Source of the DNA: Variovorax sp. CF079
GTDB lineage: Bacteria > Pseudomonadota > Gammaproteobacteria > Burkholderiales > Burkholderiaceae_C
DNA length: 64,000 nt
Assembly (NCBI RefSeq): GCF_900101545.1
Contig: NZ_FMZU01000020.1
Location: 1-64,000, forward strand
Direction of reading: 5' to 3'
Part shown: positions 53,176 to 64,000 of the stretch, piece after piece
Layout of the letters: the number at the start of each line of letters is the position of its first letter
Numbering within the stretch: the stretch's first letter is position 1
Position numbers and translations under genes: made by a program
The notes under the pieces: generated by a model
Database searches by the model: none
What the model saw: only the letters and a program-made list of their open reading frames with translations
What the model was told of the DNA's origin: nothing

Positions 53176-54513
53176 CTACTTCAGCGCCGCCTCCACCGCC
53201 AGCGCCACCGCGGCCAGCCGCGCATCGTCGCCCTGCACCGAGGAGAGCATGAGTCCCACCGGCAATTCGCCCGCGCGGTGGCAAGGCAGGCTGAAGGCGC
53301 AGCCGTCCAGGTAGTTGATCGCGAAGGTGTTGCGCAGCAGCAGGCCGTTGGCCTTGAAGAAAGCCTCGTCCGAGCGCACCAGTTCGTCGATCGGCGGCGC
53401 GACGATGGGCACCGTCGGGCACAGCAGCGCATCGAAGCCTTCGAGCGCGCGCTCGGTGCGCGCGATCCAGGCGCGGCGCTTGTCCTGCATCGCGATGTAG
53501 TCTGCCGCGCTCGCCGTGGCACCGGTCGCGATGCGCGCGGCCACGCGCGGGTCGAATCGCTCGCGCGCCTGCGCCAGGCGCTCGCGATGCACCGCATGCG
53601 CCTCGACCGCCGAGAAGCCGCCGGGCGCGTTGAGCTGCGCGATCTCGGCCAGGTCCGGCAACCCGATGTCGACAATCAGAGCGCCGGCCGCAGACAGGAT
53701 CTTCAGCGCACGGTCGAAGGCGCTGGCCACCGCGGGCTCGATGCCGTCGAACATCAGCGTCTGCGGCACGGCGAAGCGCATGCCCGCGAGCGGCCGTTGC
53801 CGCACGGCCAGCGGCGCATCGGCGATGACGGTGTCGACCCGCAGGCAGTCCTCCACGCTGCGCGCCATCGCGCAGACCGTGTCGAGCGTGCGCGACAGCT
53901 CCAGCGCGCCGGTGCGCGGCGTGCGCGCCTGCGTGCTCTTGAAGCCGACCAGCCCGCAGAGCGCGGCCGGAATGCGGATCGAGCCGCCGGTGTCCGAGCC
54001 CAGGCCGGCGACCGCCAGCCCCAGCGCCACCGACACGGCGGCGCCCGAGGAGGAGCCGCCCGGGATGCGCGCCACCGCGGCGTCCGCCGGATTGCGCGGC
54101 GTGCCGTGGTGCGGATTGATGCCCACGCCCGAGAAGGCGAACTCCGTCATGTTGGTCTTGCCGACGATGGCGGCGCCGTTCGCGCGCAGCCGCGCCACGG
54201 CCGGCGCGTCGGCCACAGCCGGCAGCTCGTCGCGGCAGACGATGGAGCCGGCCATGGTGGTCTCCCCGGCCACGTCGTAGAGATCCTTGACCGACACCGG
54301 CAGGCCGGCGAGCGCAGGCAGCGCGACGCCCGCGCGCAGCGCCGCATCGGCATGGCGCGCCGCGGCCAGCGCGGCCTCGGCATACAGCTGCGTGAACACA
54401 TGCTGCGCACCCGAGGCCGCGGCGCCTTCCAGCGCCTGGGCGACGAGATGCTCGTGCGAGAGTTCGTCGCGCGCCATGCGGCTGCGCAGCGCGGCGATCG
54501 TCTCGCCACTCAT
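53176..54513 (-). CDS. Amidase signature family hydrolase
   Basis: 445 aa. Ser-cisSer-Lys triad: K76 (LPVSVKDLYD), the cis-serine in GGSSSGAAVS (S154/S155) and the nucleophile S178 (GSDTGGSIR). Hydrolyses an amide bond, likely of a molecule imported by the TRAP system encoded upstream. Starts by a 1-nt overlap with the DUF2848 gene (TGATG). Not GatA: no gatB or gatC nearby. Confidence 0.92.
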   Translation of the reverse strand: MSGETIAALRSRMARDELSHEHLVAQALEGAAASGAQHVFTQLYAEAALAAARHADAALRAGVALPALAGLPVSVKDLYDVAGETTMAGSIVCRDELPAVADAPAVARLRANGAAIVGKTNMTEFAFSGVGINPHHGTPRNPADAAVARIPGGSSSGAAVSVALGLAVAGLGSDTGGSIRIPAALCGLVGFKSTQARTPRTGALELSRTLDTVCAMARSVEDCLRVDTVIADAPLAVRQRPLAGMRFAVPQTLMFDGIEPAVASAFDRALKILSAAGALIVDIGLPDLAEIAQLNAPGGFSAVEAHAVHRERLAQARERFDPRVAARIATGATASAADYIAMQDKRRAWIARTERALEGFDALLCPTVPIVAPPIDELVRSDEAFFKANGLLLRNTFAINYLDGCAFSLPCHRAGELPVGLMLSSVQGDDARLAAVALAVEAALK

Positions 54514-55226
54514 CACGCCACCACCGGCAGCGGCTGGACCGCATAGCGATGCACGATGCTGCGCTTCAGGCGCGGATCGTGGATCTCGATCTCCATTTCG
54601 GGCGCAGGCCGGATGCCCTCGCCGCGTGCGTTTGGCAGCGCGCCCAGCGTGCCGCAGGTCATGAAGCATCCCTCTTCGCTGTCTTCGAAAATGCCGTCGC
54701 GCAGCGAAGCGAGCGGCCGGATCGCCGCCAGGCTGCCCTGCTGGTAGCTCACCCACTTCCCATCCTCGAGGATGCGCGAGCGCAGCTGCAGTTCGTCCTG
54801 GTAGTGGGCCACGTCGGCCCAGCGCCATGCGGCCGTGGCCACCGGCTTGGCGCACATCTGCTTGGAGACCGCGACCGAGTAGCCCTCCACCTTGCGGTCG
54901 GTGTGGTCCGAGCCGACGCTGAGCCACCATTCGCCGCGCGCGAAGAACAGCACCGGCTCGGCCTCGCCGGAACTCTGCTCGCCGAGCGCCTCGATCGCGG
55001 GCGCCTGCGTCAGAAGGTTGGCGCCGACGCGGTAGTAGAGCGGCACGCCCGAGGGACGCGGCACGCCGATGGCCTCCAGCTCCTCGATGTGGTGTGCGAT
55101 GGCGGCGGCGTCGCGGCCGGTCCAGCCCGCGACCACCAGGCGTTGCGGCGCGCTGGCGATCAGTTGCGCGGAGCGCGTGCCGTCGGCAGCGACCGACTCG
55201 CAGGCGAAATGAAGCTTCGATGGCAT
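54513..55226 (-). CDS. DUF2848 family protein
   Basis: 237 aa. MPSKLHFACESVAADGTRSA at the start, GRDAAAIAHHIEELEAIGVPRPS, SDHTDRKVEGYSVAVSKQMC and MTCGTLGALPN are conserved-looking blocks; the fold is related to fumarylacetoacetate hydrolase-like proteins. DUF2848 genes accompany transporters and amidases, which suggests a role in breaking down the imported compound, but the reaction is unknown. Confidence 0.85.
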   Translation of the reverse strand: MPSKLHFACESVAADGTRSAQLIASAPQRLVVAGWTGRDAAAIAHHIEELEAIGVPRPSGVPLYYRVGANLLTQAPAIEALGEQSSGEAEPVLFFARGEWWLSVGSDHTDRKVEGYSVAVSKQMCAKPVATAAWRWADVAHYQDELQLRSRILEDGKWVSYQQGSLAAIRPLASLRDGIFEDSEEGCFMTCGTLGALPNARGEGIRPAPEMEIEIHDPRLKRSIVHRYAVQPLPVVA

Positions 55227-55237
55227 GAATGAAAGTC

Positions 55238-56638
55238 CTAAATAAGCACGCCCGGCAGCCACAGCGCGATGGCGGGGAACACCATCAGCACGATGATCGC
55301 GAGCATGTAGACGCCCATGAAAGGCAGAACGCCGGAGAACACGTCGGTGATCGGCCCGGGCTGCCGTCGCATGCCCTGCAGCACGTAGAGCACGGTGCCG
55401 TCGGGCGGGCTGATCATCGCGATCTCGACCAGCATGGTGATCACCACGCCGAACCACACCGGGTCGTAGCCCAGCGCCGTCACCACCGGAAAGAGCAGCG
55501 GGATGGTGGTGATCACCATCGACATGCCTTCCATGAAGGTGCCCAGCGCGAGGTAGAAGCCGATGATCACCAGCATGATCACCCAGCCCGGAAAGGGCAG
55601 CCCCGTGAGGAACTTCGCCAGCATCTGCGGAATGCCCAGCGAGGAGAGGATGTAGTTGAGGAAGTAGGCGCCGAACAGGATCAGCGCGATCATCGAGGTG
55701 GTGCGCGCGGTGGCGCGCATCGATTCCGCCATCATCTTCCACGTCAGCTTGCGGTCTGCCAGCGCCAGCACCACGCTGCCGGCCACGCCCAGCGCGGCCG
55801 ATTCGGTGGGCGTGGCCCAGCCGGCGTAGATGGTGCCGAGCACTAGTGCGATCAGCAGGGCCGTCGGCACCAGGTCCGACAGGCTCGCGATGCGATGCTT
55901 CCAGGTGATGGCCTTGGAAGCCGCGTCGCCGTGCAGCTCGAGCTTGAAGCTGTAGTAGAGGATCACCGCCGTGAACAGCAGCACCACCAGGATGCTCGGC
56001 CCCACCGCAGCGAGGTAGAGCGCACCCACCGAGGTCTCGGTGATCAGCCCGTAGATGATGAAGGTGATGCCCGGCGGGATCAGGTTGCCCAAGGCACCAC
56101 CGGCCGCCAGCGAGCCCAGCACCAGCTTCGGGGGGTAGTGGCTCTTCTCGAAATACGGCAGCGCGACCGAACCCATGGTCGCGGCCGTCGCCACGCTGGA
56201 GCCGGCCACCGCCGAGAACACGCCGCAGGCCATGACGTTGGTGTGCAGCAGGCCGCCGGGCAGTCGGCCCATCCAGATGTTGAGCGCGCGGTAGAGCCGC
56301 TCGGAGAGCCCGGCGCGCAGCATGATCTCTCCCATCAGCAGGAAGAGCGGGACCGACACCAGCACGAAGTTGGTCGAGGGCCCCCAGATCATTTCGCCGA
56401 TGAAGTTCCAGAACGGCCGGTCCGACAGGCCGAAACCCGCCAGCAGCGAGAGCACGGCCAGCGCGGCGCCGACATAGATCCCGCCCGCGAAGAAGCCGAC
56501 GAAGGCGAGCAGCACCGCGGCCAGCGCCCACCAGGGCACGCCGGCCGAGGCCACGGCGGCGGCATGGCCCTGCACGCCGAACAAGGAAGCGCCGCCGATC
56601 AGGAGGCCGATCGCGACGATGAAGACGATGGCGATCAT
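55238..56638 (-). CDS. TRAP transporter large permease (DctM)
   Basis: 466 aa with about 12-14 membrane segments. Typical DctM parts: VPLFLLMGEIMLRAGLSERLY, GVFSAVAGSSVATAATMGSVALP, AAGGALGNLIPPGI, PTESAALG and EIAMISPPDGTVLYVL. Catalyses sodium-coupled uptake with DctP and DctQ. It has an extra hydrophobic stretch at the N-terminus. ATGA overlap with dctQ. Confidence 0.95.
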   Translation of the reverse strand: MIAIVFIVAIGLLIGGASLFGVQGHAAAVASAGVPWWALAAVLLAFVGFFAGGIYVGAALAVLSLLAGFGLSDRPFWNFIGEMIWGPSTNFVLVSVPLFLLMGEIMLRAGLSERLYRALNIWMGRLPGGLLHTNVMACGVFSAVAGSSVATAATMGSVALPYFEKSHYPPKLVLGSLAAGGALGNLIPPGITFIIYGLITETSVGALYLAAVGPSILVVLLFTAVILYYSFKLELHGDAASKAITWKHRIASLSDLVPTALLIALVLGTIYAGWATPTESAALGVAGSVVLALADRKLTWKMMAESMRATARTTSMIALILFGAYFLNYILSSLGIPQMLAKFLTGLPFPGWVIMLVIIGFYLALGTFMEGMSMVITTIPLLFPVVTALGYDPVWFGVVITMLVEIAMISPPDGTVLYVLQGMRRQPGPITDVFSGVLPFMGVYMLAIIVLMVFPAIALWLPGVLI

Positions 56639-57243
56639 CGGGTGGCTCCTGCGGCGGCGACGGGCTGCATGCCCTGCTGCGCTTCGGCCACGGCCTCGAG
56701 CGTTTCGGCGGCTTCGTCGATGTAGGTGCGCGCCATCAGCATGCGGTCCATCGCATCGGCATCGCCGATCGCCAGCTGGCGCAGCGCGCGCGCCGCGATG
56801 GCCAAACCGGCCAGGAGCAGCAGCGCCAGGCCCGCGGCCCACAAGCCCTGCGGAATCGCCAGCGGCGTGTGCAGCGCCGACAAGTCGGTGGCGCCGAAGT
56901 CCCACGAGTCCTTGGCGAGCGAGAACGCGCCCCAGGCGAAGAAGCCGGTGGCGACCAGCAGCGCGAGCAGCGAAGCGAGGTGCAGCCACACGCGCATCTT
57001 CAGCGGCAGCTTCTGCACCAGCACGTCGATGCGCACATGGCCGCGCTCGAACAGCGTGCCGGCCAGGCCCCAGCTCATGCCGATGGCCATCAGATAGCCG
57101 GTCACTTCGGTTGTCGCCTCGGTCGAGAAGCCCAGCAGGCGCCGCGCCCCGATGTCGAAGCAGATCAGCACCGTGATGACCAGGTAGCACCAGCCGGCGA
57201 TGGTCATCGCCTTGCCGCTGACCCATTCGAGCGCGCGGAACAT
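56635..57243 (-). CDS. TRAP transporter small permease (DctQ)
   Basis: 202 aa with four membrane segments (AMTIAGWCYLVITVLICFDI, then GYLMAIGMSWGLAGTLF, a third near LASLLALLVATGFFAWGAF, and a fourth around LWAAGLALLLLAGLAI) and DctQ features RGHVRIDVL. The C-terminus is longer than usual and soluble. Starts adjacent to the dctP stop. Confidence 0.9.
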   Translation of the reverse strand: MFRALEWVSGKAMTIAGWCYLVITVLICFDIGARRLLGFSTEATTEVTGYLMAIGMSWGLAGTLFERGHVRIDVLVQKLPLKMRVWLHLASLLALLVATGFFAWGAFSLAKDSWDFGATDLSALHTPLAIPQGLWAAGLALLLLAGLAIAARALRQLAIGDADAMDRMLMARTYIDEAAETLEAVAEAQQGMQPVAAAGATR

Positions 57244-58319
57244 CAGCGGCTCGCGGCGTACTTGATGCCGGTGATCGGCGCGATCACGTCGTTGTAGACC
57301 GCCACGCAGCGTTCGCCGCAGCGCTTGATCCAGCCGGGCAGCACGTCATCGGCGAGCTGCTTCTTGAGGGTGGCGCTCACGTCGCCCTGCGGCTTGCCCT
57401 CCACCATCGGCTTCTTGACCAGCGTGTGCAGCTTGCAATCGGCCGCGCGGCCGACATTGCAGGCGATGCCGTCGTTGGTGGCTTCGACACCGAGCTTCCA
57501 CTGCGCCTCCTGCACTTCGGACATCGTCTTCTCGAACTGCGCGCGCACGGCCGGATCGAGCTTATTCCACCAGGCCAGGTTGACGAAGTAGCCCGAGGTG
57601 GACCACGAAAGCGGCAACGTGTAGAGGTGCGTCGTGACCTCGGGCCACTTCACACCGTTGCCCGACCCCGCGCCGGTGATGCCGCAATCGACCGTGCCGC
57701 GCTCCAGCGCGGTGTAGACCTCGCCGAAGGCCAGCGACACCGGCTGCGCGCCCAGGCCCTTCATGAGGTCGGCCGCCGAGGGACCGTTGGTCCGCACTTT
57801 CAGGCCCTTCAGGTCCGCGAGGCTCGCCACCGGCTTGCGGCAGAACAGCATCTGGCCCGAGAAGGGATAGGTCGCGACCAGCTTGATGCCCAGGCGTTCG
57901 AGTTCCTTGTTGGCCACCGGCACCATCGCATCGGCCACCTTGCGGGCCTGCGCGATGTCGGCGTTCATGCCGGCCAGGTCCACGCCGTCGAGCATGGGCA
58001 CGTCGCCCGACACGGTAGTCAGCGGCGCGGCGGCGATGTCGACCTGGCCCGAGCGCACCAGGCGCAGCACTTCGGGGCCGTTGACGTTGCGTTCGGGCCA
58101 GGACGAGAGCGTGACTTCCACGCGTCCGTTGGTGGCCTTGGCCATGCCGTCGCGCAGCAGCGGCTGGTCGACCTTGGTGTACTGCGGCAGGTTGGGCGCC
58201 ACCTGGGTAATGGCCTGCACGGCGATCTTCGGGCCGGCGGGCACCTGGGCGAAGGCAGACACGGCAGCCAGCATCGCGGCGGCTGCGAGGCATGCAAGAG
58301 GAGGCAGGGAACGCTTCAT
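57243..58319 (-). CDS. TRAP transporter periplasmic binding protein (DctP)
   Basis: 358 aa with a signal peptide (about 1-25, ending AFAQV). DctP fold: PEVLRLVRSGQVDIA, LADLKGLKVRTNGPSAADLMKGLG in two stretches, and FGEVYTALERGTVDCGI with the residues that bind the ligand carboxylate (R of KVRTNG). Ligand is an organic acid, perhaps carrying an amide given the amidase downstream. Confidence 0.93.
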   Translation of the reverse strand: MKRSLPPLACLAAAAMLAAVSAFAQVPAGPKIAVQAITQVAPNLPQYTKVDQPLLRDGMAKATNGRVEVTLSSWPERNVNGPEVLRLVRSGQVDIAAAPLTTVSGDVPMLDGVDLAGMNADIAQARKVADAMVPVANKELERLGIKLVATYPFSGQMLFCRKPVASLADLKGLKVRTNGPSAADLMKGLGAQPVSLAFGEVYTALERGTVDCGITGAGSGNGVKWPEVTTHLYTLPLSWSTSGYFVNLAWWNKLDPAVRAQFEKTMSEVQEAQWKLGVEATNDGIACNVGRAADCKLHTLVKKPMVEGKPQGDVSATLKKQLADDVLPGWIKRCGERCVAVYNDVIAPITGIKYAASR

Positions 58320-58388
58320 CAGGAACTCCTGGAGGGAAACAAAGAGAAATGGAACGAGGAAGGGGGAGCGGCAGGCCGGACGGCTGCC

Positions 58389-58781
58389 TCACCCGTAGTA
58401 CTGGAATTCGAGCATCACGCAGCCCGCCGGCGACGCGAAGGGGCCGTGCCAGACGCCCGGCGGGCGGCAGGCGAAGGTGTAGGGGCCGAAGGCTTCGCCA
58501 CCCTGCCCTTCGGCATTGCAGCCGACCACGAGTTCGCCTTCGACGATGAAGACCTCCTCGTGGAAGTCATGGATCACCGGCCGGTCGATCAGCGCGCCGG
58601 CGGCCCAGCGTGCGAGCCGCGTGCGCGAGCCGGTGCGGGCCGCCGCGTCGAGGTTGTCGGCGAGCACCAGTTCCTCGATGCGACCGGCGGAAGAAGGCAC
58701 CGGCACCCAGGCGGTCGATGCCGCATCGAGCCGGATCGCGAAGAACTCGCGATGTAATTTGCTTGACATGGCCTTGTGCAT
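58389..58781 (-). CDS. Cupin-domain protein
   Basis: About 130 aa from ATG 58781; an in-frame ATG at 58769 (MSSKLHRE) is an alternative. A single cupin barrel: HDFHEEVFIVEGELVVG (metal-binding histidines and glutamate) and PGVWHGPFASPAGCVMLEF. Small cupins of this type act as isomerases, dioxygenases or sensors. First gene of the TRAP/DUF2848/amidase operon, 69 nt before dctP. Confidence 0.82.
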   Translation of the reverse strand: MHKAMSSKLHREFFAIRLDAASTAWVPVPSSAGRIEELVLADNLDAAARTGSRTRLARWAAGALIDRPVIHDFHEEVFIVEGELVVGCNAEGQGGEAFGPYTFACRPPGVWHGPFASPAGCVMLEFQYYG

Positions 58782-58920
58782 GGCGCGCAGTGTTGTCGCG
58801 CACCCCTGCCCCGTCAAACGGGAAATTTTTTTGGAGGCCGATAGGATTTTCTGATGCACGGCCCTGGCGCATGCCGCCGCCCCAGCAACGGGCGCGCGGT
58901 GTACCGAATGAGGGCAGACT

Positions 58921-59838
58921 CTAGGGCGCGAGCACGTCGTCGCGGCTGTTGGCGACGAACTGGTCGCAGGCCGCCTGGGCCATGTTGACCAGCGCCTCGG
59001 CCAGCGGCGAGGCGGGTTCCAGCCGCATGCTGGCAACCAGCGGCAGCGGGATCGGCAAGGGGTCGACGTCGAGCACGACGAGGCGCCCGAGGCGCAAGTC
59101 TTCCTGGATCACGGCGAGCGGCAGCAAAGCCGTGCCGAAGCCCGTGCGCGCGAGGTCGACCATGGCGCCCAGCGACGAGAAGTAGCTCACGCGCAGATTG
59201 GCGCAGCCGCTCGCGCCCTGTGCGATGTTGCGGTAGACGCCCGACTCGCGATGGAAGGAAATGATGGGCTGCTCGGCGATGTCGGCAAAGGACAGCAGCT
59301 TGCGCGCCGGCAGCTTCAGCGCCAGGCTCGGGCTCGCGACCCAGCGCATCGCGAAGTTCACCATGCGCCGGTTGTCGATGAAGCCCGGCGTGATCTCCTC
59401 GGAGAGGATGGCGCAGTCCAGCGTGCCGCGCAGCAGGTCGTCGCGCAGGTGCGGCGTGATGTCCGAGTCGAGCTCAAGCGTGGCGTTGGGGTAGCGCTCG
59501 GCAAAGCGCGACAGCAAGTCGGGCAGCCAGGTATGGACCACCGTCTCGATCACGCCGATGCGCAGCATGCCGGAGAAGGCATCGGCCTGGCCCATGGCAC
59601 CGATCATGCGTGCCTGCATCTCGATCATGCGTTCCGCATAGGGCATGAGCTCGGTGCCGTGGTAGGTGAGCATGACGCCGCGGTGCTCGCGGTCGAAGAG
59701 CTTGACGCCGAACTGCTGCTCCAGCGTGGCGATGCGGCTGGAGATGCCGGCCTGCGTGGTGTGCATCTTGTCGGCAGCCGCCTTGAAGCTGCCGAGCTTG
59801 GCAACCCAGACGAAGGCCTCGAGAAAACGCACGTTCAT
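58921..59838 (-). CDS. LysR-family transcriptional regulator
   Basis: 305 aa. N-terminal helix-turn-helix (FLEAFVWVAKLGSFKAAADK, TTQAGISSRIATLEQQFG, LFDREHRGVMLT) and a C-terminal effector domain of the periplasmic-binding type (about 90-295). It lies directly upstream of the cupin/TRAP operon in the same direction, so it probably senses the transported acid and controls that operon. Confidence 0.92.
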   Translation of the reverse strand: MNVRFLEAFVWVAKLGSFKAAADKMHTTQAGISSRIATLEQQFGVKLFDREHRGVMLTYHGTELMPYAERMIEMQARMIGAMGQADAFSGMLRIGVIETVVHTWLPDLLSRFAERYPNATLELDSDITPHLRDDLLRGTLDCAILSEEITPGFIDNRRMVNFAMRWVASPSLALKLPARKLLSFADIAEQPIISFHRESGVYRNIAQGASGCANLRVSYFSSLGAMVDLARTGFGTALLPLAVIQEDLRLGRLVVLDVDPLPIPLPLVASMRLEPASPLAEALVNMAQAACDQFVANSRDDVLAP

Positions 59839-59883
59839 GGGCGCAGTCTAGGCGACCCGCCGCAGTGCGGACGATGGGGGGTT

Positions 59884-60216
59884 CTACTCGCCGCGCGACA
59901 CCGGACGGGCTTCCACGTCCGTCACACGGCCCGGATCGCGCAGGCGAACGGGGCTGTCGGCGGCTTCGCCGCGCGCTCGCGCCGCAGCCACGTCGGCCGC
60001 GGTGGGCTCGGCCGGGCGCGCTGCAGCCCGAAAGCGATCGAAGCCGTGGCGTGGATCGAAGCGCATCACCCACGGCTGGACCGGCTGCCCCGTGAGACGC
60101 GCCCAGCCATAGCGCAGGCCCCAGACCGCCGCCAACAGCAGCACGGCAACTGCGAGGCTGGCCGCGAACAAGAGGCCCAAGAAGAAAAGAACGAGGCGCA
60201 AAAGTAAGTTGAGCAT
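59884..60216 (-). CDS. Small membrane protein of unknown function
   Basis: 110 aa. A long N-terminal hydrophobic region (LLLRLVLFFLGLLFAASLAV and AVLLLAAVWGL) forms one or two membrane helices, followed by a basic, alanine- and arginine-rich soluble tail. No known domain recognised. Starts 5 nt after the clpB stop, so it is probably translated from the clpB transcript. Confidence 0.7.
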   Translation of the reverse strand: MLNLLLRLVLFFLGLLFAASLAVAVLLLAAVWGLRYGWARLTGQPVQPWVMRFDPRHGFDRFRAAARPAEPTAADVAAARARGEAADSPVRLRDPGRVTDVEARPVSRGE

Positions 60217-60221
60217 CGAAG

Positions 60222-62843
<2,622 letters not shown>

Positions 62844-62864
62844 GAATGACTCCGATTCCCCGGC

Positions 62865-62893
62865 ATGTAGGGGTGGGCGGCACCGAATTCAAG
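62865..62893 (-). promoter_or_regulatory. Heat-shock (sigma-32) promoter of clpB
   Basis: On the minus strand CTTGAA (62888-62893), 14-nt spacer, CCCCTACAT (62865-62873) fits the sigma-32 consensus CTTGAA-N13/14-CCCCATnT closely. Expected transcript start is about 15 nt before ATG 62843, with GGAG between. Confidence 0.8.
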
Positions 62894-62914
62894 CGGAAAG
62901 CAACGACCCTACAC

Positions 62915-63811
62915 CTAAACAGGCAGCGAGGAAAAGAAGTCCATGATCTCGCGCCCCAGCGCCTCTTCGCCGCTGTTGAAGTGGGCCATGACGGACATGT
63001 GGTTATGGCCTCGCATCTGCAGAAAACGCGGTGCGCGCCGGCGCGCGTCGGCCAGGCGGTGAGCGAATTCGAGCCCGTAGACATCGAGCAGGGGGTTCTC
63101 GAACTCGGCGATCACGATGAAGGCGGGGATGTCGCTCAAGCCCGCAAGGCGCATCGGCGAGCGCGCTGCATAGAGCGAAACGTCGTCGCCGAAGTAGGCA
63201 CGGACGCCCGGCGCATTGGGGTTCTCGGGCGATTGGTCGGCCTGGAGGCGCGCCGAGACGAGCACTACGGCCCGCGCATGGCATCCGCCCGGCTGCAGAT
63301 CCGGATCGAATGCGTAGTTCGCCACATGCGTCCCGCCCGCGGAATGGCCGATCAGCATCATGCGGGACGGATCGCCTCCGTAATCCGCCACCTGTGCATG
63401 CAGCCAGGCCGTGGCCTGGGCCACGTCGCGCGCACCGCCGGGGTAAGGCGCCTCGGGCGCCAGCCGGTACTCGATATTGACGCCGACGAAGCCCTGCCGC
63501 GCGAACCAGTGAAGCACGTTGTCGTAGAGCTCTGCGCTCGTGCACTTGTCGCCGCGCACGAAGGCGCCGCCATGGACGAAGGCCACCACCGGCGCATGCC
63601 TCGCGCCGCTCGGGCGAAAAATGTCGAGCACCTGGCGTGCGTGCGTGCCGTAGGCCAGGTTCCGCGCCACCGCCACGCCTTTTTTGGGAGCGCTCGCGAG
63701 CAGCGGTGCGTAGGCGTCCTTGACGCGTTGACTGTGCCCTGGGAGATCGAGCGCCCAGCGCGGGCCGATCTCGGCCATCAGCGCGCGCAGGGTTTCGGGA
63801 CCCTCGATCAT
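62915..63811 (-). CDS. Alpha/beta hydrolase (BD-FAE/Hsl-like esterase)
   Basis: 298 aa. HGGAF oxyanion motif (FVHGGAFVRGD), nucleophile GHSAGG, a later acidic segment around VIAEFENPLLDVYG, and the C-terminal histidine in RGHNHMSVM: a carboxylesterase of the HSL/kynurenine-formamidase-like kind. Starts at ATG 63811, 4 nt after the stop of the Bug protein gene, so it is in the same operon. Confidence 0.88.
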   Translation of the reverse strand: MIEGPETLRALMAEIGPRWALDLPGHSQRVKDAYAPLLASAPKKGVAVARNLAYGTHARQVLDIFRPSGARHAPVVAFVHGGAFVRGDKCTSAELYDNVLHWFARQGFVGVNIEYRLAPEAPYPGGARDVAQATAWLHAQVADYGGDPSRMMLIGHSAGGTHVANYAFDPDLQPGGCHARAVVLVSARLQADQSPENPNAPGVRAYFGDDVSLYAARSPMRLAGLSDIPAFIVIAEFENPLLDVYGLEFAHRLADARRRAPRFLQMRGHNHMSVMAHFNSGEEALGREIMDFFSSLPV

Positions 63812-63815
63812 TCCG

Positions 63816-64000
63816 TCATTGCGCGAGCCCCGCGTTCTTGACGACCACCGACCACTTGCCGACTTCGCTGCGCGCAAAAGCGGCGAAGGCGTCGGGCACG
63901 GCCTCTTCGGGCTGTGCGCCGAGCTCGTGCAGGCGCTTCTGCATGTCCGGCATCCTGAGCACGGCCGTGATCTCGGCGTTGAGCCGATCGAGCACCGGCT
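63816..64000 (-). CDS. Bug/TctC-family binding protein, C-terminal part (cut by window edge)
   Basis: The last 61 codons read PVLDRLNAEITAVLRMPDMQ, KRLHELGAQPEEAVPDAFAA and FARSEVGKWSVVVKNAGLAQ, the usual C-terminus of Bug receptors. The remainder lies beyond the window. It precedes the esterase by 4 nt, suggesting uptake and hydrolysis of a related compound. Confidence 0.88.
   Translation of the reverse strand, partial: PVLDRLNAEITAVLRMPDMQKRLHELGAQPEEAVPDAFAAFARSEVGKWSVVVKNAGLAQ

Noticed and set aside
53176-54513. GatA subunit of Asp-tRNA amidotransferase
   Set aside because: No gatB/gatC neighbours and it is coupled to DUF2848 and a TRAP transporter.

Overview
The window looks like chromosome of a high-GC betaproteobacterium of the order Burkholderiales, most likely family Comamonadaceae and Variovorax-like. 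This is an inference from the gene order thrS-infC-rpmI-rplT-pheS-pheT-ihfA-merR-tRNA-Pro, the many Bug/TctC-type binding proteins, the lysine/alanine-repeat SWIB protein, and GC-rich codon usage. No rRNA, CRISPR array or prophage was seen.

Layout. 1-1963: accessory DNA next to the 3' end of tRNA-Pro(GGG), with a broken IS3-type transposase, an AbiEi-like antitoxin under a repeat-covered promoter, and only the first part of its partner toxin. 1964-9960 (minus): housekeeping translation operon with three leader or attenuator-like structures (before thrS, rpmI and pheS) and an ATC-initiated infC. 10182-15149: monooxygenase-fold gene, GlxA-type regulator, isocitrate lyase, gamma-glutamylcyclotransferase-like protein, EamA exporter, SWIB/H1-like protein. 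15211-29651: a large catabolic island under a TetR regulator, with a TPP enzyme, two Bug binding proteins, TctBA, a Gfo/Idh/MocA oxidoreductase, DUF993, an SDR, a DapA-type aldolase, two sugar-isomerase-fold proteins and an enolase-superfamily enzyme. I cannot assign a named pathway to it. 29694-32125: a YcaQ/AlkZ-like gene split by an insert carrying an intact AbiEi/AbiEii pair. 32094-40911: ArsR/SRPBCC pair, FMN riboswitch plus ribH, GST, GAF protein, TSUP and MFS transporters, AraC regulator, SulP transporter, phosphoesterase, FmdB protein.

40918-50209: a divergent amino-acid-type regulon. A heterotrimeric flavin/iron-sulfur dehydrogenase, a DapA-family enzyme and a hydantoinase run leftwards; a complete polar amino acid ABC transporter runs rightwards; a GntR/FCD gene has the same operator motif as the divergent promoter. 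50289-53172: arfB, the AmrB/AmrS pair without AmrA, and a YbhB protein. 53176-59838: TRAP transporter, DUF2848 protein, amidase, cupin and LysR regulator. 59884-62843: clpB behind a clear sigma-32-type promoter. 62915-64000: alpha/beta hydrolase and the 3' end of another Bug protein.

The most interesting material is the uncharacterised TetR-controlled catabolic island with two matching operators, the two AbiE-type loci (one broken beside a tRNA, one intact inside a DNA-repair-like gene), the candidate thrS leader-peptide attenuator, and the hydantoinase/dehydrogenase/ABC regulon.
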